DNA from: Methylovorus sp035565335
GTDB lineage: Bacteria; Pseudomonadota; Gammaproteobacteria; Burkholderiales; Methylophilaceae
Length of the DNA stretch: 64,000 bases
Reading direction: 5' to 3'
Assembly: GCA_035565335.1 (NCBI GenBank)
Contig: DATMSO010000047.1
Location: 1 to 64,000, forward strand
Of this stretch, positions 1 through 7,894 are shown in pieces. Positions within the stretch are counted from its first letter, which is position 1. Each line of letters starts with the position of its first letter. The position numbers and the translations under genes were made by a program. The notes beneath the pieces were generated by a model, which was given only the letters and a program-made list of their open reading frames with translations, was not told where the DNA came from and made no database searches.

Positions 1-37
1 CCTTGCGCTGGTTATAAGCATCTGACCAATCGGTATA

Positions 38-60
38 AGCCCGGCGCTACGCCGGGTTTA
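38..60 (+). terminator. Hairpin with short T tract before metY
   Basis: A perfect 7-bp stem (CCCGGCG, 40-46, with CGCCGGG, 50-56) closes a 3-base loop and is followed by TTTAT. It looks like the terminator of a gene that ends left of the window. The T tract is short, so termination may be partial. Confidence 0.5.
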
Positions 61-96
61 TAGTAATGCCACAAAAACAACACCACAGGAGACCCC

Positions 97-1368
97 ATGA
101 AACCGGAAACCCTTGCCATCCATGCCGGCTACTCGCCAGACCCGACCACCAAGGCCGTGGCCGTGCCGATCTACCAGACTAGCTCGTATGCCTTTGATAA
201 CACGCAGCATGGCGCCGACCTGTTTGACCTGAAAGTACAGGGCAATATCTACACGCGCATCATGAACCCCACTACCGCCGTGCTGGAAGAACGCCTGGCG
301 CAGCTCGAAGGCGGCATAGGCGCGCTGGCGCTCGCCTCCGGCATGGCCGCCATCACCTATGCCATTCAGACCATTGCCGAAGCCGGCGACAATATCGTCT
401 CGGTCTCCACGCTGTATGGCGGCACCTACAATTACTTTGCCCACACGCTGCCCAAGCAGGGCATCGAAGTGCGGTTTTTTGATTACCGCGACCCGGCCTC
501 CCTGGAAAAACTGATCGACAGCAAAACCAAGCTGGTATTTGCCGAAACCATCGGCAATCCGCTGGGCAATGTAGTTGACCTCGAAGCCATCAGCCGCCAT
601 GCGCATCGCCATGGCGTGCCGGTCATCGTCGATAGCACGGTGGCTACGCCTATCCTGGCGCGGCCATTCGAGCATGGTGTGGATATCGTGGTGCACTCCC
701 TGACCAAATACATAGGCGGTCATGGCAACTCTATCGGTGGCGCCATTATCGATAGCGGCAAGTTTCCCTGGGGCGAGCATGCCGAGCGCTTCCCCAGCCT
801 GAATACGCCCGACCCCAGCTACCATGGCGTGAATTATGTCGAAGCGCTGGGCGCTGCGGCCTATATTGCCCGCGCGCGCGTGGTGCCGCTACGCAATACT
901 GGTGCTGCCATCAGCCCGTTCAACAGCTTCCTGATATTGCAGGGACTGGAAACCCTGCCGCTACGCATCGAACGCCACAGCGACAATGCCCTGCGCATCG
1001 CTCAATATCTGAAACAGCATCCCAAGGTGAAATGGGTCAATTATGCCGGGCTGCCCGACCATCCTGACCGGGCGCTGGTGGACAAATACCTGAGCGGCCG
1101 CGCTTCCGGCATCCTGTCGTTTGGCGTCGAGCACGGGCGTGAAGGCGGTACGCGTTTTATCGACGCGCTCAAACTGTTCACCCGGCTGGTGAATATTGGC
1201 GATGCCAAAAGTCTGGCGTGCCATCCAGCCACCACCACGCATCGCCAGTTAAGTCCGGAAGAGCTGAAAAAAGCCGGCGTCAGCGAAGACCTGGTACGGC
1301 TGTCCGTTGGCATTGAGCATGTGGATGATCTGATCGCCGATCTGGAACAAGCGCTAAGCCAGGTATAA
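97..1368 (+). CDS. metY: O-acetylhomoserine sulfhydrylase (MetY family)
   Basis: PLP-dependent Cys/Met-metabolism enzyme of 423 aa. The family condenses O-acetylhomoserine with sulfide to make homocysteine, so it is the sulfide-assimilating step of methionine synthesis in the cytoplasm. The PLP-lysine motif SLTKYIGGHG (Lys204) is present, preceded by IVDST at about 177-181, where the family usually has DNT. The length is normal for MetY rather than cystathionine gamma-synthase (about 380 aa). The start has a good Shine-Dalgarno (CAGGAGA) 6 bases upstream. It stands alone, with a hairpin before it. Its place beside the organosulfur operons suggests it uses the sulfite or sulfide they release, but no sigma-54 site precedes it. 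A homoserine-succinate variant cannot be excluded. Confidence 0.93.
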   Translation: MKPETLAIHAGYSPDPTTKAVAVPIYQTSSYAFDNTQHGADLFDLKVQGNIYTRIMNPTTAVLEERLAQLEGGIGALALASGMAAITYAIQTIAEAGDNIVSVSTLYGGTYNYFAHTLPKQGIEVRFFDYRDPASLEKLIDSKTKLVFAETIGNPLGNVVDLEAISRHAHRHGVPVIVDSTVATPILARPFEHGVDIVVHSLTKYIGGHGNSIGGAIIDSGKFPWGEHAERFPSLNTPDPSYHGVNYVEALGAAAYIARARVVPLRNTGAAISPFNSFLILQGLETLPLRIERHSDNALRIAQYLKQHPKVKWVNYAGLPDHPDRALVDKYLSGRASGILSFGVEHGREGGTRFIDALKLFTRLVNIGDAKSLACHPATTTHRQLSPEELKKAGVSEDLVRLSVGIEHVDDLIADLEQALSQV

Positions 1369-1453
1369 CGAAACAAGCGCAGCACGGGCGGCCAAGGCCA
1401 TGCGCATGCCCGCCGCTCTCTCGTTTAATCCGTAAACGCTTCAAGGACTCCGA

Positions 1454-2023
1454 ATGAGCAAGCCGCATTATGTCGACGCCAATTACCGCTTTATTGCCGC
1501 CTATCAGGAGGTCAACGCCCGCATTAACCAGCGCCAGCAAGCACTGACGCTGTATGTCACGCTGACGGTCAGCCTGCTGGCGGCCCTGGTGGCGCTGAAG
1601 CCGGGCGCGGGCATGGATACCTTGCCGGTGGAATGGCTGGTACTTGGGTTTCCCGTTGCCTCTGTTTGCCTGGCATTTTTGAATTACAAAACCGAGCGGG
1701 CAATTACCAATCTGCGCCGCTTTCTCGCCCAGCTGGAACAACTGGGCAATGCAGACCACGGCCTGCCCAGCTACAACACCGATCCACAATGGGCGCAGGG
1801 AGCCAACCGCGCGCGCCGCTTTCAGGATTACGCTGCCGCTGTGCTGGTCGCAGGCGGCAATGCCATTGGGCTGGGCGCGGTCATCCACATTTACCCGCAA
1901 CGCATGGCAAGCTATCCGCTCATGTTGTGGCTCAGCATCGCCATTGCCCTGGTGTCATTGCTGGCCTTGCTGTGGATACCTCGGTGGAGCTACATGCCAC
2001 CCTCCTCGCATACTCCGCACTAA
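1454..2023 (+). CDS. Small membrane protein of unknown function
   Basis: 189 aa. I do not recognise the family. A polar N-terminus (about 1-30) is followed by two hydrophobic segments (about 32-50 and 58-75), a charged central stretch (about 80-120) rich in Arg, Gln and Asn, and two more hydrophobic segments (about 127-145 and 153-173). This predicts a four-helix inner-membrane protein with both ends in the cytoplasm. The start is preceded by AAGGACTCCGA. It lies 85 bases after metY on the same strand and could be cotranscribed with it, but nothing in the sequence ties it to methionine synthesis. Confidence 0.75.
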   Translation: MSKPHYVDANYRFIAAYQEVNARINQRQQALTLYVTLTVSLLAALVALKPGAGMDTLPVEWLVLGFPVASVCLAFLNYKTERAITNLRRFLAQLEQLGNADHGLPSYNTDPQWAQGANRARRFQDYAAAVLVAGGNAIGLGAVIHIYPQRMASYPLMLWLSIAIALVSLLALLWIPRWSYMPPSSHTPH

Positions 2024-2185
2024 TGTCGCAAAGGCCGCCTGTCTGGCCCCGCGTTTCATAGCGGCAAACAAACCACCAATATCCGCTCTATTCCGGTTTT
2101 TGCCACGCCGACTCGCTGACTAAGATGCAAGGCTGACGCATCGTGTATGCGATCAGCCAATAACAAGAGGTCGGGGAGCGTTGCA

Positions 2186-2593
2186 ATGAGTATCAGCCCA
2201 TTCATCACTGGCACACCGCTGGGAGCGGCAGCCGCCTATCGCACGCGCGTGGAGAGCAGCCAGGCAAGAGCACTGGAGCTGAGCACACCCACGGCGGAAG
2301 ACAGCACGCAGCAGACGACCAGCAGCGTGGCGGTTGCAGATAAACCCCTGGAAAACAGCACGGCCAAGAGTGACCCAGCGCAAGAGCTGCAGGAATACAT
2401 GAAGATGTCGTATGCAGAAAAAATGCAATGGTCGTGGATGCACGCGCATGGCATCAGCAAGGAAGAGTTCGAGGCCATGAGCCCGGAAGACAAACAGAAA
2501 CTGCTGGACCAGATGCGCGAAGAATTGAAGCAGAAAGCCAGTACCACCGCCGTGGATCGCAGCCAGAATCCGCCCATTGATGTGTATGTCTGA
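2186..2593 (+). CDS. Hypothetical soluble protein
   Basis: 135 aa from the ATG at 2186, chosen because GGGGAGCG lies just upstream; an in-frame start 39 bases earlier lacks such a site. The N-terminal half is low complexity, rich in Ser, Thr, Ala and Gln, and looks disordered. The C-terminal half is charged and helical (MSPEDKQKLLDQMREELKQK is the clearest block). No signal peptide or membrane segment is seen. It is convergent with livF. I do not recognise a function; a small family restricted to related bacteria is likely. Confidence 0.65.
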   Translation: MSISPFITGTPLGAAAAYRTRVESSQARALELSTPTAEDSTQQTTSSVAVADKPLENSTAKSDPAQELQEYMKMSYAEKMQWSWMHAHGISKEEFEAMSPEDKQKLLDQMREELKQKASTTAVDRSQNPPIDVYV

Positions 2594-2685
2594 TATGCGC
2601 GTGGCGCAATAGCGTTTCAGGCTGGGCTAACCCGGCATGACGTACCTCTCACCACGTCTGCGCCCCCAGCCAAAACCAGCGCGTG

Positions 2686-3435
2686 CTAGGCCGCCTGCAA
2701 ACCCAGATACAAGGCCTGCAAATCGCTGCGATTCTTTAATTCTGAGGTGCTGCCTTCGGCCGCCACCCGGCCACTTTCGATGATGTAACCATAATCAGCA
2801 TATTTAAGCGCAATGCTGGCATTCTGCTCGGCCAGCAAAAAGCTCACGCCCTGCTGGCGATTGAGGTTATGTACGATCTCAAAAATCTCCTCCACCACCA
2901 GCGGCGCCAGCCCCATGGAGGGCTCATCCAGCAGCACCAGTTTGGGCTCAGCCATTAGCGCGCGGCCAATGGCGACCATCTGCTGCTCGCCACCCGAGGT
3001 ATAGCCTGCCTGGTTGCGCCGCAAGAGCTTGAGCCGCGGGAAATAATGGTAAACCTTCTCCAGGGCGGCATTCAGCTGAGCGCGCGAGCGGTGGCGCACA
3101 TAACCACCAGTCAGCAGGTTTTCTTCCACGCTGAGATGGGCGAAGCAATGCCGCCCCTCCAGCACCTGCACCAAGCCAAGCTCCACCAGCTGGTCAGGCG
3201 CAGCGCTGGTGATATCGCGGTTGAGATAGTAAATGCGGCCATCCACCACTTCGCCGCGTTCGGCATTCGCCAGACCGGAAATGGCCTTGAGCGTGGTGCT
3301 TTTGCCCGCACCATTGGCGCCGAGCAGCGCCACTACGCTGCCAGGCTCCACCCGTAGCGAAATATTGCGCACCGCCAGGATAACCTTGTCGTAAATAACT
3401 TCAATGTGATCAAGTTGCAGTAAAGGGGCCGTCAT
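2686..3435 (-). CDS. livF: Branched-chain-type ABC transporter ATPase LivF
   Basis: 249 aa ABC ATPase, the second nucleotide-binding subunit of a HAAT/Liv-type importer. Walker A is GANGAGKST (about 38-46), the signature is TSGGEQQM and Walker B is LVLLDEPSMGLAP, all intact. The start is at 3435, with GGAG upstream and the usual opening of LivF proteins; the longer open frame to 3540 lacks support. It is the last gene of the leftward operon led by msuE and sfnG, separated from livK by 165 bases that carry a strong hairpin. LivF homologues pair with LivG and the LivH/LivM channel. Here the operon context points to an organosulfur substrate rather than an amino acid, which is an inference. Confidence 0.9.
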   Translation of the reverse strand: MTAPLLQLDHIEVIYDKVILAVRNISLRVEPGSVVALLGANGAGKSTTLKAISGLANAERGEVVDGRIYYLNRDITSAAPDQLVELGLVQVLEGRHCFAHLSVEENLLTGGYVRHRSRAQLNAALEKVYHYFPRLKLLRRNQAGYTSGGEQQMVAIGRALMAEPKLVLLDEPSMGLAPLVVEEIFEIVHNLNRQQGVSFLLAEQNASIALKYADYGYIIESGRVAAEGSTSELKNRSDLQALYLGLQAA

Positions 3436-3469
3436 GGCGCTCTCCATCAGGATAATGATTTCGGAAACA

Positions 3470-3491
3470 CCCTGGTGACAGGTCACCAGGG
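3470..3491 (-). terminator. Intra-operon hairpin between livK and livF
   Basis: Perfect inverted repeat CCCTGGTGAC / GTCACCAGGG with a 2-base loop in the livK-livF spacer. There is no T tract, so it is more likely an mRNA 3'-end stabiliser or partial attenuator than a full terminator. It would leave binding-protein transcript more abundant than livF transcript, a common arrangement for ABC binding-protein genes. Confidence 0.5.
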
Positions 3492-3600
3492 CGCAACCGG
3501 AATCAGGCTCACCGCCCCGCCAAGGGGGACAGCGCGGCAAGCCATCCTCATCCGCCCACGGGGGGGCTCACACCGCGGGCATTAAGCTCACACGCCAGAA

Positions 3601-4935
3601 CTATTCCTTGCTGCAATCGCGCGGGGTAATGCCTTTTTCCTTGGCATACTGATGCGACGATTCTTCGATGATAGGACGCAGCAGCTTGCGGTCAGCCTGC
3701 ACCCAATCGGAGATCACGTTCCATTTGCTGCCATCCCATTGCTGGAAGCGCACCGCGCCACCGCCTTCGTGGTCAGCGCAAGACAGCTTGAGCGGTTGCA
3801 CCAGGCCATAGGCACCGAGCTCCTTCAGGCGCTTTTCATCCAGGCGGATGTTTTCAAAGCCCCAGCGTACTTCTTCGCCAGTCAGCGGACGCTTGCCAAA
3901 CTTGGCCTGGGCCACACGCACGGCTTCCACGTTCAGAATGCCATTGACCACGCCGAGGTTGTAATAAACGGTACCAAAGCGCTTGGGGTCCTGCAGATTG
4001 CCCTTGCCGGCTTTCAGCACGTATTTGTCGATATCCTGCAGCACCGGGAAGTTGGTGCCGGAAGGATGCGTGGTAATCGAGATAAAGCCCTTGGCAGCAG
4101 AGCCAGCCGGCGCTGCGTCTTCTTCCGAGTTGCTCCAGATGTTGCCGATGATGTGATCAGCCGGGAAACCGGTCTTCTGCGCCGTCTTCAGCGCCACCGG
4201 ATTCATCACGCCCCAGCCACGCAGAATCACCCAATCCGGCTTGATACGGCGGATGTTGAGCCATTGTGACTGTTGCTCATTACCAGGGTGGGGTACTTCC
4301 AGCAAGGTGAGCTCAAAGCCATATTTCTTGGCCAGCAACTCCAGAATCGGATTGGTTTCCTTGCCATATGGCGAGCCGTGGTAAAGCGTCACGATCTTCT
4401 TGCCCTTCAGCTTGTCGAGGCCGCCCGACTTGGTGCCGATGTAGTTGATGATGGCCGACACCTCGCTGTAAGGGTTGAGCTGCAGCGGGAATACATAGGG
4501 AAACACGCTGCCATCGGTAGAGTCGGTGCGACCATGATTGATGGTGATCAACGGCAGCTTGTCAGCGGCTGAGCGTTCCAGCGTGGCGTAGGCAATGCCC
4601 ACGGACAGCGGATTGGTCGCCGCGGCCGGTGCGCCATTCAGGCCTTTTTTCAGGCGTTCGTAGCACTCCACGCCTTTTTCCACCACGTATTCGGTCTCGC
4701 ACTCGCTCCAGGTAAATTTGACGCCGTTAACGCCGCCTTCTTTGGTATTAACGTATTGCAGGTAATCGATAAACCCGCCAAAAAATCCAGTACCGCCGGC
4801 GGCATACGGGCCGACACGGTAGCTTTGCAGAGGGAAATACTGCTCATTGGCGGCCTGCGCCGTAGTGGCATAAAGGCTGACCCCGAGGCCAATAGCCGCG
4901 GCCAGTTTCAAGCCTTGTTGGACAACATGTAACAT
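3601..4935 (-). CDS. livK: Liv-type ABC transporter periplasmic binding protein
   Basis: 444 aa. A signal peptide is evident (hydrophobic residues about 10-27, cleavage after AQA). The mature protein has the type I periplasmic-binding fold of Leu/Ile/Val and amide-binding proteins. It would capture the transported solute and deliver it to LivHM. At about 415 mature residues it is longer than LivK (about 345) and contains extra cysteines (SECETEYVVEKGVECYERL and a C-terminal CADHEGGG and DCS), suggesting disulfides. Its operon also encodes SfnG and MsuE, so a sulfone or sulfonate ligand is plausible but unproven. A 165-base spacer with a hairpin separates it from livF. Confidence 0.88.
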   Translation of the reverse strand: MLHVVQQGLKLAAAIGLGVSLYATTAQAANEQYFPLQSYRVGPYAAGGTGFFGGFIDYLQYVNTKEGGVNGVKFTWSECETEYVVEKGVECYERLKKGLNGAPAAATNPLSVGIAYATLERSAADKLPLITINHGRTDSTDGSVFPYVFPLQLNPYSEVSAIINYIGTKSGGLDKLKGKKIVTLYHGSPYGKETNPILELLAKKYGFELTLLEVPHPGNEQQSQWLNIRRIKPDWVILRGWGVMNPVALKTAQKTGFPADHIIGNIWSNSEEDAAPAGSAAKGFISITTHPSGTNFPVLQDIDKYVLKAGKGNLQDPKRFGTVYYNLGVVNGILNVEAVRVAQAKFGKRPLTGEEVRWGFENIRLDEKRLKELGAYGLVQPLKLSCADHEGGGAVRFQQWDGSKWNVISDWVQADRKLLRPIIEESSHQYAKEKGITPRDCSKE

Positions 4936-4992
4936 CGAATAGACTCCTTGGTTTTAATTAAATAAATCAACACCGTTTTTAGTTATATAAGA

Positions 4993-5059
4993 GGCCACAC
5001 ACATGCCGAAATTCAACACACGATGCCTTACCCCCTATTGACTAAGAATGTGCGTGGCC
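4993..5059 (-). other. Imperfect inverted repeat in the livM-livK spacer
   Basis: GGCCACACACAT (4993-5004) and ATGTGCGTGGCC (5048-5059) are complementary with one mismatch and enclose a 43-base AT-leaning loop in the 167-base spacer. It could fold in the transcript ahead of livK. No promoter or terminator signature accompanies it, so its role is unknown. Confidence 0.3.
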
Positions 5060-5102
5060 GAGCGCGCGATGTGGTCATCCACGGCGCAGCCAGCGCGGTA
5101 CA

Positions 5103-6173
5103 TCAGTAGCGTAGTGGCCAGACGCGGCTACGCTCGCGCCAGTTCTGCCACAGCCTGGCGAGGCCAAACGGCTCCTTGATCAGGAAAAACACGATCAGCC
5201 CGCCAAAGATGATTTTTTGCAGATTTTCCAGCTGCCCCGGATCGACCACCCCGGCCAGCAGGCTGCCCGAGAGAATGGACAGTAATATCGGCAGCAGCAC
5301 GATAAACGCCGCGCCGAGAAAATTGCCCAGAATGCTGCCCATGCCACCGATGATAATGATGAACAGGATCTGGAAAGAGCGTGACAGATCAAAGCCATGC
5401 GGCTCCACCGTGCCCAGATAGGTGAATGCCCACAAGGCGCCAGCCACCCCCAGGAAAAACGAGCTAATGCCAAAGGCCAGCAGTTTGGTCTTGAGGATGG
5501 GAATGCCGATAACGGCAGCCGCGGTATCCATATCGCGCACCGCCATGAAGTGGCGTCCCAGTTCGCTGCGCACAATATTGCGTGCCAGAAAAGCCAGCGC
5601 CACCACCACGGTCAGCGTGAGCAGATAGCGACCAACCGGCGAGCTGAAATCGCGCCCGAAAATCAAGAGCGGCGGTGCGCTAATGACGCCGGAGGCATTG
5701 TTGTTGGAAAACCAGCTCACACTGGTCAGCACCCATTGCACGAAAAACTGCGCAGCCAGGGTGGATACCAGCAGATAAAAGCCTTTGATGCGCAGGCTGG
5801 GCAAGCCAAACAGGATGCCCACCCCGGCGGCGGTGAGCCCGCCCAGCACAAAGCTCAGCAAAAATGGCAGGCCTTCGATGCGCATATGGAAGTTATAAGC
5901 AGCAAACGCCCCCACCGCCATGAAGGCCGCCGATCCCAGCGACAATTGCCCGGCATACCCGGTCAACAGATTGAGCCCCAGACCGGCCAGCGACAGCACC
6001 AGGAAGGGAATCAGAATGGCGCTAAACCAGTAATCGTTGGCGATAAAGGGCACGACCGTAAACGCCACCAGCAGCAACAGGTAAAACGCCGTCCGCGCTT
6101 GCCACAGCCGGAAGATACGGCGATCGGCGCGGTAATCGGTAATAAATTGTCCAGACTCTCGGTACAACATCAT
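5103..6173 (-). CDS. livM: Liv-type ABC transporter permease LivM
   Basis: 356 aa inner-membrane permease of the branched-chain amino acid type. Many hydrophobic helices are visible, with the family blocks LNLLTGYAGQLSLGSAAFMAVGA (split by loops) at about 70-90 and IIGGMGSILGNFLGAAFI near 280-295, and the conserved cytoplasmic segment for ATPase coupling. AGGAG precedes the ATG, which is doubled (ATGATG). It lies 6 bases after livH, so the two permease subunits are translationally coupled. It forms the channel with LivH, driven by LivG and LivF. Confidence 0.9.
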   Translation of the reverse strand: MMLYRESGQFITDYRADRRIFRLWQARTAFYLLLLVAFTVVPFIANDYWFSAILIPFLVLSLAGLGLNLLTGYAGQLSLGSAAFMAVGAFAAYNFHMRIEGLPFLLSFVLGGLTAAGVGILFGLPSLRIKGFYLLVSTLAAQFFVQWVLTSVSWFSNNNASGVISAPPLLIFGRDFSSPVGRYLLTLTVVVALAFLARNIVRSELGRHFMAVRDMDTAAAVIGIPILKTKLLAFGISSFFLGVAGALWAFTYLGTVEPHGFDLSRSFQILFIIIIGGMGSILGNFLGAAFIVLLPILLSILSGSLLAGVVDPGQLENLQKIIFGGLIVFFLIKEPFGLARLWQNWRERSRVWPLRY

Positions 6174-6179
6174 GCGCTC

Positions 6180-7061
6180 CTAAACCCGCTCAATGGCGCG
6201 TTCGCCAAACAGGCCCGCTGGTCGCACCAGCAAAAACAGCAAGGCCAATACATACGGAAACCAGTTCTCGATACCGCCGCCGATAATAGGGCCGATAAAG
6301 ACCTCGGCCAGTTTTTCAGAGGCGCCGATGATCAGGCCGCCAACAATCGCCCCGCCGATGGAGGTGAAACCGCCGATGATGAGCACGGGCAAGGCTTTGA
6401 GTACCACCAGCGATAACGAAAATTGCACTCCCAACCGCGCACCCCATAACAGGCCGGCTACCAGCCCGACAAACCCGGCTACTGACCACACGATCAGCCA
6501 GATGCGCTGCAGCTTGATACCGACCGCCAGCGCCGCCAGCTGATCATCGGCCACGGCGCGCAGCGAAATGCCGGTGCGGGTTTTGTTGAACAGCCAGGAT
6601 AAAAAGATCACCAGCCCACCGGCCACGCCCGCGGCAAACAGATCGAACTGCGACAGCAGCATGCCGCCCAGTTCCAGCGGCTCATCGCTGATGCCCAACT
6701 CCAGCCCATGGACCTGCGCACCCCATACTGCCTGCGCCAGGCCTTCAATCATGTAACTCAGCCCCAGCGTCGCCATGAACAGCGTGATAGGTGGCCGGTT
6801 GACCAGCTTGCGCAACATGAAGCGCTCAATCGCCCAGGCCAGCACCACCATAGTCAGCAAGGTAATGCCAAACGTCAGCCAGAATGGAATACCGCGCTCC
6901 AGCAGACTGACAAACGTCAGCGCCGCAAACAGCACCATGGAACCCTGGGCAAAGTTGAACACGCCCGAGGCCTTGTAAATCAGCACAAAGCCGATCGCGA
7001 CCAGCGAATACATCACGCCCGCCAACAGCCCGCCCAGCAATACTTCAAAGAAAAATTCCAT
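6180..7061 (-). CDS. livH: Liv-type ABC transporter permease LivH
   Basis: 293 aa polytopic permease. The typical N-terminus is present (LLGGLLAGVMYSLVAIGFVLIYKASGVFNFAQGSM, split between about 8 and 42), as is the C-terminal block LPVLIIGGFTSIGGAIVGGL. The start is preceded by GGGAAAGGG. It is the second inner-membrane subunit of the importer encoded with livG, livM, livK and livF, and sits 62 bases after livG. Everything typical of the family appears intact; substrate specificity cannot be read from it. Confidence 0.9.
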   Translation of the reverse strand: MEFFFEVLLGGLLAGVMYSLVAIGFVLIYKASGVFNFAQGSMVLFAALTFVSLLERGIPFWLTFGITLLTMVVLAWAIERFMLRKLVNRPPITLFMATLGLSYMIEGLAQAVWGAQVHGLELGISDEPLELGGMLLSQFDLFAAGVAGGLVIFLSWLFNKTRTGISLRAVADDQLAALAVGIKLQRIWLIVWSVAGFVGLVAGLLWGARLGVQFSLSLVVLKALPVLIIGGFTSIGGAIVGGLIIGASEKLAEVFIGPIIGGGIENWFPYVLALLFLLVRPAGLFGERAIERV

Positions 7062-7123
7062 CGTTACCCTTTCCCCGGTCAGTGGCCGCAGCCCTGCCGT
7101 CCTGTGTCATGCCTGCCATGTTC

Positions 7124-7894
7124 TTAATGCGATGTCCCCAGATAAGCGGCGATCACCTCCGGGTTTTCGCGCACTTCCTGCGGCGTGCCATCGCCGATTT
7201 TCTTGCCGTAATCCAGCACCACCACATGGTCAGAGAGATTCATCACTACACCGATGTCATGCTCAATCAGGACGATGGTGGTGCCAAACTCGCGCTGGGT
7301 ATCGAGAATAAAGCGACTCATGTCGGCTTTTTCCTCGTGATTCATGCCGGCCATGGGTTCATCCAGCAACAGCAGCCGTGGCTCGGCTGCCAATGCCCGT
7401 GCCAGCTCGACACGCTTTTGCAGCCCATAAGGCAAGGTACCGACGATGCTGTTGCGCCAGGGTTGTATGCGCAGAAATTCGATAATCTCTTCGGCACGCT
7501 GGCGCTGGATCACTTCATCGCCCGGCGCCCGGCCGATATGCAGCGCCTGCTCCAGCCAGCTGCCGCGTACCTTGAGATTGCGCCCGGTCAATACGTTGTC
7601 CAGCACGCTCATGCCCTTGAACAAGGCAATGTTCTGGAAGGTACGGGCAATGCCGCGGCGGGCAGCCGCATGCGGTTGCATGCGTTTCAGGCGGTCGCCG
7701 GCATACTGGATATCGCCGCTATCGGGCTGGTAAACGCCATTGATCACATTCAGGAGCGAGCTTTTACCCGCGCCATTGGGACCGATCAAGGCGCAGATCT
7801 CGCCTTCCTTCACCGCAAAGCTGATGTCGGTAACCGCCTTCACGCCCTTGAACGAGAGCGAGATGTGGCTGAGTTCCAGTAATGGGCTGCTCAT
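7124..7894 (-). CDS. livG: Branched-chain-type ABC transporter ATPase LivG
   Basis: 256 aa ABC ATPase. Walker A is GPNGAGKSS (about 37-45), followed by a Q-loop, a diverged signature (TLPYGLQKRVELARAL) and Walker B LLLLDEPMAGM. The C-terminal LivG-type tail is present. The ATG at 7894 overlaps the stop of the preceding AMP-binding-like gene as ATGA (7891-7894), which argues for coupled translation and for this start rather than the upstream in-frame codons. It energises LivHM together with LivF. Confidence 0.9.
   Translation of the reverse strand: MSSPLLELSHISLSFKGVKAVTDISFAVKEGEICALIGPNGAGKSSLLNVINGVYQPDSGDIQYAGDRLKRMQPHAAARRGIARTFQNIALFKGMSVLDNVLTGRNLKVRGSWLEQALHIGRAPGDEVIQRQRAEEIIEFLRIQPWRNSIVGTLPYGLQKRVELARALAAEPRLLLLDEPMAGMNHEEKADMSRFILDTQREFGTTIVLIEHDIGVVMNLSDHVVVLDYGKKIGDGTPQEVRENPEVIAAYLGTSH

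Noticed and set aside
58..825. 255-aa leftward frame antisense to metY
   Set aside because: metY is full length with its PLP motif on the other strand; the antisense frame has no ribosome site.
5397..6416. 339-aa rightward frame antisense to livM and livH
   Set aside because: Rich in His, Gln and Arg with no recognisable fold; the leftward permeases explain the sequence.
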